Positions 14,460-20,385 of a stretch of 55,237 nt of DNA are shown here, piece after piece (within the stretch, counting starts at the first letter, position 1; each line of letters begins with the position of its first letter). The DNA is from Paenibacillus xylanexedens (GTDB lineage Bacteria; Bacillota; Bacilli; Paenibacillales; Paenibacillaceae). Under the pieces are notes generated by a model. The model saw only the letters and a list, made by a program, of their open reading frames with translations. It was not told the origin of the DNA and ran no database searches. A program made the position numbers and the translations under genes. The stretch covers positions 1 through 55,237 of the forward strand of contig NZ_JAGIKV010000035.1 in the NCBI RefSeq assembly GCF_017874615.1. Reading direction: 5' to 3'.

Positions 14460-14765
14460 TCAGTATTGAGTCCAATAGTCCGTATTATTGTTATTGTTAT
14501 TGTTGTAAGCGGGCGCAGGTTTAGGGTCCATCTTAGGTTTCTCCGATTCTCGTTCCCAGCCTTCCAATATCACTATGTGGGCAGAGTCAGACCTGTCCTC
14601 CCAATGTATGTATGCCGCAGCCACAAGAGCGTCCAGAGCAGCCATAACATCCGGCTTCCCCTTACCAGTCTTAACCGTAAGTTCATGGATCGTTGGTAAT
14701 CGTCTGCGGCCGCTACTGTAATTAAACAAGATCCTTAGTACTTTCCGTTCGTAATCAGTCAACAT
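14460..14765 (-). CDS. Winged-helix-like protein with Asn-repeat tail
   Basis: 101 aa from the ATG at 14765 after AGGGGG. The N-terminal 70 residues look like a winged helix (LTDYERKVLRILFNYSSGRR, LPTIHELTVKTGKGKPDVMA, ALDALVAAAYIHWE). The tail is PAPAYNNNNNNNTDYWTQY, encoded by a tandem AAY codon tract that could vary in length. Middle gene of the YolD operon; no known function. Confidence 0.7.
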   Translation of the reverse strand: MLTDYERKVLRILFNYSSGRRRLPTIHELTVKTGKGKPDVMAALDALVAAAYIHWEDRSDSAHIVILEGWERESEKPKMDPKPAPAYNNNNNNNTDYWTQY

Positions 14766-14767
14766 GT

Positions 14768-14971
14768 TTATGCCCCCTGTGCTGTCGTCATGATCGGATG
14801 GCATGCCAGTAAACCGGATTCCTTAAATGTCCGCGGTTGCCCTGACAATAGATCATCAGCTTTGATCATCCCGGATCGTATGCTTTTGACCTGGATACGA
14901 CGTTTCGTGATCTTTCCGCTTTGATCCTCATAAATGATTTCAACTAACCAACCCAAGTATTTCACTGGCAT
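14768..14971 (-). CDS. Small WYL-like protein
   Basis: 67 aa from ATG 14971, 7 nt after GGAGG. GWLVEIIYEDQSGKITKRR, IQVKSIRSGMIKADDLLSG and PRTFKESGLLAC follow the strand pattern of small WYL-like proteins that accompany YolD genes in Bacilli. WYL domains bind nucleic acid or nucleotide ligands in DNA-damage regulators. First gene of the operon under the LexA-like promoter. Confidence 0.6.
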   Translation of the reverse strand: MPVKYLGWLVEIIYEDQSGKITKRRIQVKSIRSGMIKADDLLSGQPRTFKESGLLACHPIMTTAQGA

Positions 14972-14987
14972 GTACATCCCTCCAATA

Positions 14988-15001
14988 AGAACGTTTGTTT
15001 G
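14988..15001. promoter_or_regulatory. Degenerate LexA-like box downstream of YolD-operon promoter
   Basis: AGAACGTTTGTTTG, 11 of 14 consensus positions, overlapping the transcription start region of the promoter at 15003-15032. Confidence 0.35.
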
Positions 15002-15002
15002 T

Positions 15003-15032
15003 ATTATATGCGAATGTACGTTCGTTATTCAA
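15003..15032 (-). promoter_or_regulatory. Promoter of the YolD operon with LexA-like box in the spacer
   Basis: Minus strand TTGAAT (15032-15027), 18-bp spacer, TATAAT (15008-15003). The spacer contains CGAATGTACGTTCG (15011-15024), a near-perfect palindrome matching 12 of 14 LexA consensus positions. Placement between the hexamers is where LexA blocks many SOS promoters. Confidence 0.65.
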
Positions 15033-15036
15033 CATG

Positions 15037-15078
15037 AAAAAAGCTCCATCCGCAGATTTACTGCAAGATGAAGCTTTT
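15037..15078 (-). terminator. Terminator upstream of the YolD operon
   Basis: Long stem AAAAGCTTCATC / GATGGAGCTTTT (one mismatch) with an inner GCAG/CTGC pair, T-rich tail on the minus strand. Ends the transcript from 15119-15983 before the YolD promoter. Confidence 0.7.
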
Positions 15079-15118
15079 CCAAAACCCTTCAAAGTCAAAA
15101 TTCGTTGCTTCGATACGC

Positions 15119-15472
15119 TTATAAGTATTTTTGTAAAGATAGGTAAGGTGTCATTTTCACAGCATTTCTTAACAGTTCGATAACACCCTTAGTATGTGCT
15201 ATTCTCGGATTTGGAGATAGAATTGGGACTAAGTCATCAACCAGTTCTTCCAATGTAGGAATTTTCACAGATGGATCTTTCTCGGCCGCAAGATTTGCTC
15301 GAACACATAATTTTAATACATTCTTAATTGAATTATACTGATCAACGTTTAGTTCATTTGCAATCACCCAATCCCACAATCGATATTCCTCGGGATCTAC
15401 AGCAATTTGCCGTAGGAGCGTAATGTATAGTTCCAATCTTTCCACTTTCTCTTCTAGTGATTCGTTTGGCAT
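15119..15472 (-). CDS. Helical protein, DUF1878/YhaI-like
   Basis: 117 aa. Begins with a coiled-coil segment (LEEKVERLELYITLLRQIA) followed by EEYRLWDWVIANELNVDQY and NVLKLCVRANLAAEK, a pattern resembling the YhaI/DUF1878 proteins of Bacilli, of unknown function. AAGGAG lies 12 nt before the ATG. It shares the transcript of the secreted protein upstream and ends in the 15037-15078 terminator. Accessory, not structural. Confidence 0.55.
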   Translation of the reverse strand: MPNESLEEKVERLELYITLLRQIAVDPEEYRLWDWVIANELNVDQYNSIKNVLKLCVRANLAAEKDPSVKIPTLEELVDDLVPILSPNPRIAHTKGVIELLRNAVKMTPYLSLQKYL

Positions 15473-15491
15473 AGTATTATATTACTCCTTT

Positions 15492-15983
15492 TTATAAGAA
15501 CAACATTACTACATTAGCAATTCTATTAGCCACTGAACTGCTAATAGATCCTTGAGCTACGCCCATAATAGCTTGTACAATGGCATTTTGAACTTGTTCT
15601 TCAACCGCATCACCTAAAGAAGCTAAGAAATCCAATTCATTAGTAATATTCCAACTTGCTTCATCCCAGGCATCTTTCAGTTTATCGCCAGGTAAGAGAT
15701 CACGAATTGTATCCGAGTTATTCTTTACGAATTTGGACAATGCCTTAATTGTAGCGGCTGCAACCTTTGCCTTACCTTGAATTTCAACATTATCGTTACC
15801 AGGGGCTGCATTAATAGTTTCATTTACAATAGGATTTACTGAAGGCGTTGAAATAGTAGTTTCAATATCAGTAATGATTTTTTCTTGTGGCAAACTAGAA
15901 GCAAAGGCACCGACCGATGTTCCTACCATCATAACACTAGATAATGCGAAAGCAACTCCAACTTTCCACGCTTTGTTCAACAA
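15492..15983 (-). CDS. Secreted protein of unknown function
   Basis: 163 aa. TTG at 15983 lies 8 nt after AAGGAG; the GTG at 15992 touches the ribosome site and is unlikely. A typical signal peptide is present (LNKAWKVGVAFALSSVMMVG, then TSVGAFASS with cleavage near AFA-S). The mature part is Asn/Thr-rich, then helical (AAATIKALSKFVKNNSDTIR), ending in an amphipathic VQNAIVQAIMGVAQGSISSS and a hydrophobic VVMLFL. This could be an exported bacteriocin-like or surface protein expressed from the prophage; no family recognised. Its own promoter is at 16005-16034. Confidence 0.75.
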   Translation of the reverse strand: MLNKAWKVGVAFALSSVMMVGTSVGAFASSLPQEKIITDIETTISTPSVNPIVNETINAAPGNDNVEIQGKAKVAAATIKALSKFVKNNSDTIRDLLPGDKLKDAWDEASWNITNELDFLASLGDAVEEQVQNAIVQAIMGVAQGSISSSVANRIANVVMLFL

Positions 15984-16004
15984 AAATATCACTCCTTAAT
16001 TGGG

Positions 16005-16034
16005 ATTATGTTACATTTTTTTATAATATATCAA
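16005..16034 (-). promoter_or_regulatory. Promoter of the secreted-protein transcript
   Basis: Minus strand TTGATA (16034-16029), 18-bp spacer, CATAAT (16010-16005); each hexamer one base from consensus, 22 nt before the TTG start. AT-rich surroundings fit a moron promoter. Confidence 0.55.
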
Positions 16035-16119
16035 TTCACACACTCTATCAACCACATATTGTAAATAATTGTGTATATTTTGTTAAAATGGAAATGTATT
16101 CTTTTCTATATCACGCAAA

Positions 16120-16157
16120 AAAAAGGAACAACTGGATTACTCCTGCTGTTCCTTTTT
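16120..16157. terminator. Bidirectional terminator at the HTH gene end
   Basis: AAAAAGGAACA / TGTTCCTTTTT, 11-bp perfect stem with 16-base loop containing the stop codon of the HTH gene. T-run on both strands. Confidence 0.75.
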
Positions 16158-16352
16158 ATATTCAATCAATTGCGTTATATCGGTAAGTTCTAATGCCACC
16201 ATGATTTTATTCAAGTTCTCAGGTGACCAAGCTTTGGACTTGTTTTCGGCCATATCAGATACAGTATTCCATCTGATTCCTGTCATGCTGCTTATCTGTC
16301 GAGGATTCAGCCCTCGTTCATTCATAAGTTCATTTAATCTCAACCTAATCAT
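16137..16352 (-). CDS. HTH regulator of the small-peptide cassette
   Basis: 71 aa XRE-type regulator: RLRLNELMNERGLNPRQISS, MTGIRWNTVSDMAENKSKAW, ENLNKIMVALELTDITQLI. ATG at 16352 follows GAGGTG at 7 nt; the longer open frame reaches into the operators and has no ribosome site. It is divergent from three short plus-strand genes. Two perfect 15-bp palindromes sit between the divergent promoters, one overlapping its own -35, so it should repress both the peptide operon and itself. Confidence 0.85.
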   Translation of the reverse strand: MIRLRLNELMNERGLNPRQISSMTGIRWNTVSDMAENKSKAWSPENLNKIMVALELTDITQLIEYKKEQQE

Positions 16353-16370
16353 CGTTATCACCTCAAAAAG

Positions 16371-16399
16371 ATCATACACCATAACACGAAACATTTCAA
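16371..16399 (-). promoter_or_regulatory. Promoter of the cassette HTH gene
   Basis: Minus strand TTGAAA (16399-16394), 17-bp spacer, TATGAT (16376-16371). Its -35 overlaps palindrome 16397-16411, giving direct autoregulation. Confidence 0.7.
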
Positions 16400-16411
16400 C
16401 GATTATCGTTG
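16397..16411. promoter_or_regulatory. Cassette operator 1, perfect palindrome
   Basis: CAACGAT-T-ATCGTTG. Overlaps the -35 of both divergent promoters (16394-16399 on minus and 16409-16414 on plus). Centre is exactly 20 bp from operator 2, about two helical turns. Confidence 0.8.
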
Positions 16412-16437
16412 ACATTCAACGAATTTCGTTGTATAAT
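16409..16437 (+). promoter_or_regulatory. Consensus promoter of the small-peptide operon
   Basis: TTGACA (16409-16414), 17-bp spacer, TATAAT (16432-16437): full sigma-A consensus. Such a strong promoter with an operator in the spacer implies tight repression and high output once relieved. Confidence 0.85.
16417..16431. promoter_or_regulatory. Cassette operator 2, perfect palindrome
   Basis: CAACGAA-T-TTCGTTG, lying wholly inside the -35/-10 spacer of the peptide promoter. Same outer arms as operator 1. Confidence 0.8.
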
Positions 16438-16465
16438 TATAAATGTAAGGAGGTGAACAACAGCA

Positions 16466-16603
16466 ATGAAAACATTGGATTGGGTCTTGCTCCTAACAGC
16501 TATAGCAAACATGACGACGGCCATCGTCAATATGCTAAGTACCACCGCTAAGAGCAAGAAAAAGAAAAAAGGAACCAAACGACGCGCACCACGCAAACGT
16601 TAA
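16466..16603 (+). CDS. Small membrane peptide with Lys/Arg tail, 45 aa
   Basis: One hydrophobic helix (DWVLLLTAIANMTTAIVNML) followed by a strongly basic tail (KSKKKKKGTKRRAPRKR). Strong ribosome site AAGGAGGTG at 9 nt. This architecture resembles type I toxins and small holin-like peptides, but I do not recognise the family. First gene of the operon under the 16409-16437 promoter. Confidence 0.7.
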   Translation: MKTLDWVLLLTAIANMTTAIVNMLSTTAKSKKKKKGTKRRAPRKR

Positions 16604-16690
16604 AAGTTCCCGAGTAGGCGGCTAACACAGCGCCTGCTCACCCCAATCTTATCATAAACGGCAATTAAATTTCCACTAGGAGGGCTTAGG

Positions 16691-16780
16691 ATGAACATCG
16701 CAATTTGGACCATCGCATTAGGTGGGCTCATCATCTCAGTCATTGCTTTAATACTGTCGGTCTTAAATTCCAGAAAGTAA
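16691..16780 (+). CDS. Very small membrane peptide, 29 aa
   Basis: NIAIWTIALGGLIISVIALI followed by LSVLNSRK: a single membrane helix with a short polar end. Ribosome site TAGGAGGG 8 nt before the ATG. Size and layout fit small toxin or regulatory membrane peptides. Second gene of the cassette. Confidence 0.65.
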   Translation: MNIAIWTIALGGLIISVIALILSVLNSRK

Positions 16781-16799
16781 CAGAAGGGTTGGATTGGGG

Positions 16800-16976
16800 A
16801 TGACAATGCCTTGGAAGTATAATAGCGCAGGGGATATAACGTATATCTATATATCTGGAGCAAATAAATATTATCAAGCGGCCCGGATCGTCAAACGTTT
16901 ACTTGGTCGCAAGGCTACTGCTGAGCTTCAGACAAACAAGAACCGGACACGCTGCCTGATAAAAATATATATGTAA
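16800..16976 (+). CDS. Small basic protein, about 58 aa
   Basis: Not recognised. Aromatic, basic and strand-rich (WKYNSAGDITYIYISGANKY, AARIVKRLLGRKATAELQT, RTRCLIKIYM). AAGGG lies 11 nt before the ATG at 16800; a TTG at 16794 has closer spacing and adds two residues. Third and last gene of the cassette, 19 nt after the 29-aa gene and followed by a terminator. Confidence 0.55.
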   Translation: MTMPWKYNSAGDITYIYISGANKYYQAARIVKRLLGRKATAELQTNKNRTRCLIKIYM

Positions 16977-16981
16977 ACAAA

Positions 16982-17012
16982 AAAAGCCTTCCAAAGGAAG
17001 GCTTTTATCTTA
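16982..17012. terminator. Bidirectional terminator ending the cassette
   Basis: AAAAGCCTTCC-AAA-GGAAGGCTTTT perfect stem with T-run on plus and A-run before it, lying between the convergent peptide operon and GNAT gene. Confidence 0.85.
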
Positions 17013-17621
17013 TTTTACTACTTTTAATAATTGCAACAAATACTGTCCTTTGATTCTATCTGCATCTTCTGAATCCTTTTCCCGTTTCGAAAATTCAACA
17101 AATCCGTTTCGAGAATAAAAGTTTTTCAAACTTTCGATGTCTTCACATTCGAGATAAACAATTCTCCCTCCAGCAATTTGTTGAATTTTGGCTATATTAT
17201 CAAGTGCCATCTTCAATAACTCATCGCCAGATAAGTGTTTATTCAAACCATCAGTAAAATTTTTTCCTAACTGTGCAATCAATGGAGCCGGCATAACGTA
17301 ACCCTTGTTATACGAATCGCGCGTTCCAAACTTTGCAATTCTTTTCCTTAAACTGTTAGATAAATTATTGTCTTTTACTGATATAAACTTGTTTGTGAGT
17401 GAATAATAACCAATCAATCTTAGTTCTCCTTTATATTGCATGAAAACCAGATGAGTTTGAGTTATTCCTTGTTTAGCAAACTCCAACGCACGAGACTTAA
17501 GAAAATACTCGACATCCTTGTTCATTGGACATGAAAAACCAGATATAATCTTGTTTGCAGAGCTATCGCCAAGTTCTTTGATCAAATCAAGCAAAGGAAT
17601 TTCAACGTAACCTTTGATCAA
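17010..17621 (-). CDS. GNAT-type acetyltransferase, probable toxin
   Basis: 203 aa. The N-terminal pattern (ISGFSCPMNKDVEYFLKSRA, LEFAKQGITQTHLVF, then LRLIGYYSLTNKFISV) and the C-terminal ARN-type GNAT end (GGRIVYLECEDIESLKNFYS, RNGFVEFSKRE) are those of GNAT proteins found beside small MATSSI-type partners in Firmicutes, which behave like toxin-antitoxin pairs. Start is TTG at 17621, overlapping the partner stop by 4 nt (TTGA), typical for such pairs. The likely activity is acetylation of a translation component, by analogy with TacT/AtaT; not shown here. Confidence 0.7.
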   Translation of the reverse strand: MIKGYVEIPLLDLIKELGDSSANKIISGFSCPMNKDVEYFLKSRALEFAKQGITQTHLVFMQYKGELRLIGYYSLTNKFISVKDNNLSNSLRKRIAKFGTRDSYNKGYVMPAPLIAQLGKNFTDGLNKHLSGDELLKMALDNIAKIQQIAGGRIVYLECEDIESLKNFYSRNGFVEFSKREKDSEDADRIKGQYLLQLLKVVK

Positions 17622-17791
17622 AGGTCTTTAAATATCTCCCTAATCATTTTACCTCTAATTTCTCTATGTTGCTTCGAAAAAGAGACCTCTACACTTCCCT
17701 TTTTATCTGCATTTTCAAGTGCAGAAATCAACTTCTGGCTGTTTTTCTTACTGTCGATTGTAATACTTTTCATAATACTACTCGTTGCCAT
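17618..17791 (-). CDS. Small antitoxin-like partner of the GNAT protein
   Basis: 57 aa from the ATG at 17791, 9 nt after AAGGAGGT (the open frame continues to 17851 without a site). ATSSIMKSITIDSKKNSQKL has the strand-then-helix start of ribbon-helix-helix-like antitoxins, followed by ISALENADKK and a basic end (KQHREIRGKMIREIFKDL). It overlaps the GNAT gene by 4 nt and has TATAAT about 25 bp upstream. The 14-copy 11-bp array lies upstream of this promoter and may be its binding region. Confidence 0.7.
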   Translation of the reverse strand: MATSSIMKSITIDSKKNSQKLISALENADKKGSVEVSFSKQHREIRGKMIREIFKDL

Positions 17792-17850
17792 GTTGTTGAC
17801 CTCCTTTCTGCCTTTGATATTATATGTAAATTCCTTTGCTTTATGTGCCA

Positions 17851-18004
17851 CATTTGTATCTCATTTGTATCTCATTTGTACCTCATTTGTACCTCATTTG
17901 TATCTCATTTGTACCTCATTTGTACCTCATTTGTACCTCATTTGTACTGCATTTGTACTGCATTTGTATGTCGTTTGTACCTCATTTGTATCATATTTGT
18001 ACAT
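17851..18004. repeat. Array of fourteen 11-bp direct repeats
   Basis: Unit CATTTGTAcCT repeated head to tail 14 times with no gaps (154 bp). Inner copies are nearly identical; the last four drift (CATTTGTATGT, CGTTTGTACCT, CATTTGTATCA, TATTTGTACAT). The 11-bp period is close to one helical turn, so each copy presents the same face of DNA. Open reading frames through it in all three plus frames are a by-product of the repeat. Possible operator array, centromere-like or iteron site; not a CRISPR. Confidence 0.9.
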
Positions 18005-18241
18005 CAAAAGTAAACTGCATTAGGCGAAATAATTGACTATTTCATGAATTCAAAAAATGGAATACAACATGTAGATTTATCATATAAATACAATCAACAT
18101 ATAGGTCACCTCCTTTCTGAAGATAAACTTGAAAACATACCGAATAACTAATTACCCTTATTTCTTTTTCATGAATTGTTTTTCTTTTTTATAGGTAAGC
18201 TAATAGTAAAATAAAATTTAGAACTATGGCGACGGGGAATT
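18005..18241. other. AT-rich intergenic region
   Basis: About 240 bp without a supportable gene. A strong minus-strand ribosome site (AAGGAGGTGACC at about 18105-18118) is followed by ATG and only six codons, a possible leader peptide. Short inverted repeat GAAATA...TATTTC near 18027. Nothing else seen. Confidence 0.4.
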
Positions 18242-18275
18242 GTGTTTTTTTCGGATGATTATTGGTGGGTTAAAC

Positions 18276-18318
18276 AAAAAAAGGACTCCACCAGCGTTAT
18301 GCCAGTGGAGTCCTTTTT
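18276..18318. terminator. Terminator at the end of the late/lysis operon
   Basis: 14-bp stem AAAAAGGACTCCAC / GTGGAGTCCTTTTT with 13-base loop, T-run on both strands, about 40 bp after the endolysin stop. Confidence 0.88.
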
Positions 18319-18354
18319 ACCGATGCTATCGGATTTGTTCCTATATTACCACAA

Positions 18355-19704
18355 TTATCCTTCTGTTTCAATCTGTTTCAAACGCTTGTCCAGGTCGGTG
18401 ACATTGCCATTAGTCGTTGCAAACAAGGCAAGGAAATTTTTCCTGAGCCGATTAATGACTACTGCTGTTTCTTCCCTCGTGATATGCGCCCCTGGACGTG
18501 TCCCGTCAAAATATCCATTGGCTGTAACTTCTGCCCATGCCGCTTCTGCCCATTTACTCGGCACATTGATATCTCTTTGTGACACTGGCTTGTCCTCCTT
18601 AACGGGCGCTTGCCCATAATAGTTGATTAAGTATTGTGTCGGCTCTACAACTCCCGCTTCTGTGGCCGTATAACCATATTGCGGACTGAAGGCTTCGCGA
18701 ACTTCATAATGCAAATGAGCCCCACTGCTGATCCCTGTACTGCCTTGCTTGCCGATCAGTTGCCCACGTTTGACTTGTTGGCCAACTTTTACGCCTGCAG
18801 CTGATAGATGGGCGTAAACGTGCAAATAACCTTTGCTATCCTTAATGGCAACAGTTACACCGTAATTACCGAAGCCGGATCCGGACACACCCATTTTAGC
18901 GTGAATGACCTCACCAGCTACAAAAGCATAGATGGGTCCATCCGCAGGTGTGACAACAAGATCCACACCCCTATGAAACTTATTGATGCCACTCACTGGA
19001 TGCTTCCGCATACCAAATGGGCTTGTGAGCCGATAACCGTCGAATGGATTACTCATGTCTGGCTCCCTTCCATATCGTTTCTTGATATCCGCCAACGATC
19101 CATTGAACTCATTCAGATCCACGTTGCCGGCAATGCCCGGTACCTTACCTGAGTCGCTATATTGCCATATGGTCCAGGTCTTCCAAGCTGGCTGATCGTC
19201 TGGAACACGAGTATTACTGTAACGTGCAATCCATAGATCATAACCGGATAGGCCAGTATCAAAATTGCCTGCGAATGAGTTGCCTGTATAGATGATCGGT
19301 TTGATGCCTGTTAGCCGCTCCAGCTCAGTAAGAAATGCTTCGGCTACAATGTTGATCTGTGCCTTGCTGATCCCTTCAGGATTGTTCTCGTAGTCCATCA
19401 CAGGCGGTAACTGCAATGCTTTGGCCCCGCCGATCTCCTCGAGGGATTTCGCGTAATGAACTGCTTCAGCCTTTGCTGCAGCTGCCGATGTAGCCCGCAA
19501 GAAATGATAAGTACCAACCATCAATCCAGCCGACAACGCCCCCTTAACGTTGGCCGTGAAATTCGGATCAGTGTATGTCTGACCTTCCGTAGCTTTGATA
19601 AATACGAATTCCCGCTTGTCTGCCTTCACCTGAAGCCAATCAATCTTGCCCTGGTAACGGGAAACATCGATCCCTTGAACGTTACTGTCTTTTCTTTGTT
19701 GCAT
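18355..19704 (-). CDS. Endolysin: GH25 muramidase + M23 peptidase + SLH-like repeat
   Basis: 449 aa cell-wall hydrolase that frees progeny. Domain 1 (about 10-200) is a GH25 muramidase: GIDVSRYQGKIDW, FIKATEGQTYTDPNF, GTYHFLRA, DYENNPEG. Domain 2 (about 215-365) is an M23 endopeptidase with the zinc motifs HRGVD and HLHYE. Domain 3 (last 75) is SLH/wall-binding-like (DINVPSKWAEAAWAEVTANG, YFDGTRPGAHITREETAVV). Two catalytic domains with different bond specificities in one chain are less common. ATG at 19704 is 8 nt after AAGGAG. No signal peptide, so it relies on the holin just upstream. Confidence 0.95.
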   Translation of the reverse strand: MQQRKDSNVQGIDVSRYQGKIDWLQVKADKREFVFIKATEGQTYTDPNFTANVKGALSAGLMVGTYHFLRATSAAAAKAEAVHYAKSLEEIGGAKALQLPPVMDYENNPEGISKAQINIVAEAFLTELERLTGIKPIIYTGNSFAGNFDTGLSGYDLWIARYSNTRVPDDQPAWKTWTIWQYSDSGKVPGIAGNVDLNEFNGSLADIKKRYGREPDMSNPFDGYRLTSPFGMRKHPVSGINKFHRGVDLVVTPADGPIYAFVAGEVIHAKMGVSGSGFGNYGVTVAIKDSKGYLHVYAHLSAAGVKVGQQVKRGQLIGKQGSTGISSGAHLHYEVREAFSPQYGYTATEAGVVEPTQYLINYYGQAPVKEDKPVSQRDINVPSKWAEAAWAEVTANGYFDGTRPGAHITREETAVVINRLRKNFLALFATTNGNVTDLDKRLKQIETEG

Positions 19705-19716
19705 CGTAATCACTCC

Positions 19717-20193
19717 TTAAACTGCAGGCTTTTGAGTCGTTGCATCTGAGTCTTCTTTCGGTGGATCTGGCAGGTTTGGATTAGATGGCACTTCGCTTTT
19801 GGATTCGAAGATCTTAACAGCGTTTCTCAAAATATCAGGCATAGGGACACCCATGCGTCCCAAGTTTTCTGTGATAGATAAGAGCTCATTCGCTAAATAG
19901 AAGAAGATAACAGCATCTTGAATGATTCCTGTACCTCCGGTCACGATAATATCTACAAAATGCGAAATGGTAACCACTAAAAAAATGGCCGCTTTCCGGG
20001 CAATCCCTTCAAAACCTACACGGCTGCGCAGCTCATGTTTGATCCAAGCTGCGGCCCATCCAGTCAACCAATCTACAACAACAAAAATCAGTAGTATATT
20101 AATCAAAATTCCCCAACCTCCATAGAGGTACCCCGCGCCAGCCCCCACAACTGCGGATACCATTTTAATGACACCAGACATCCCCTCGTTCAT
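19717..20193 (-). CDS. Holin (phage holin 4 family)
   Basis: 158 aa. Four hydrophobic segments: AGAGYLYGGWGILINILLIF, VVVDWLTGWAAAW, KAAIFLVVTISHFVDIIV and IQDAVIFFYLANELLSITEN, followed by NLGRMGVPMPDIL, the pattern of the Cp-1/TcdE-like holin family, and a polar Pro/Asp-rich tail. Opens the membrane to let the endolysin reach the wall. GAGG at 7 nt before the ATG. Stop is 12 nt before the endolysin start. Confidence 0.92.
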   Translation of the reverse strand: MNEGMSGVIKMVSAVVGAGAGYLYGGWGILINILLIFVVVDWLTGWAAAWIKHELRSRVGFEGIARKAAIFLVVTISHFVDIIVTGGTGIIQDAVIFFYLANELLSITENLGRMGVPMPDILRNAVKIFESKSEVPSNPNLPDPPKEDSDATTQKPAV

Positions 20194-20338
20194 GTCGTTT
20201 CCTCATCTCTTTATAATGTGAAATCCACTGACCACTCCAGACACAACAAAAAACACGTTCCGGATCCGGACGTGCTGAACTTTCTATATTCACCTCACAT
20301 ATATCTCTCAACACTCCGGAATAAAATTCCGGCTTCAT
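20165..20338 (-). CDS. Possible 57-aa Cys/Trp-rich protein before the holin
   Basis: KPEFYSGVLRDICEVNIESS, then RPDPERVFCCVWSGQWISHY and RKRHERGDVWCH, with four cysteines (one adjacent pair) and three tryptophans. AGAGG lies 9 nt before the ATG, and the end overlaps the holin start by 29 nt. Against it: the frame crosses two strong hairpins, one of which looks like a terminator (20248-20274). It may be a real lysis-module gene or an open frame over a regulatory leader. Confidence 0.4.
   Translation of the reverse strand: MKPEFYSGVLRDICEVNIESSARPDPERVFCCVWSGQWISHYKEMRKRHERGDVWCH
20248..20274 (-). terminator. Terminator-like hairpin before the holin
   Basis: Minus strand CACGTCCGGATCCGGAACGTG followed by TTTTTTG. 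It would separate tail from lysis transcription, possibly with read-through, but it lies inside the 57-aa frame. A second hairpin (CCGGAAT-AAA-ATTCCGG) is at about 20316-20332. Confidence 0.45.
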
Positions 20339-20385
20339 TTTTTATTACCTCTTCTTCGTTCTTTATATGAAAAAGCCCCTGATCG

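Noticed and set aside
17851..18004. CRISPR-like array
   Set aside because: The 11-bp units are contiguous with no spacers; not a CRISPR.
17851..18004. Array as extra binding sites for the main repressor (TTGTAC content)
   Set aside because: Repressor sites are GTACA-N7-TGTAC (GTAC cores 13 bp apart); the array has GTAC cores 11 bp apart in direct orientation, so spacing does not match.
17666..18036. Three overlapping plus-strand open frames encoding repeats of HLYLICTSFV
   Set aside because: They exist because an 11-bp stop-free repeat is open in all three frames; no ribosome sites, implausible composition.
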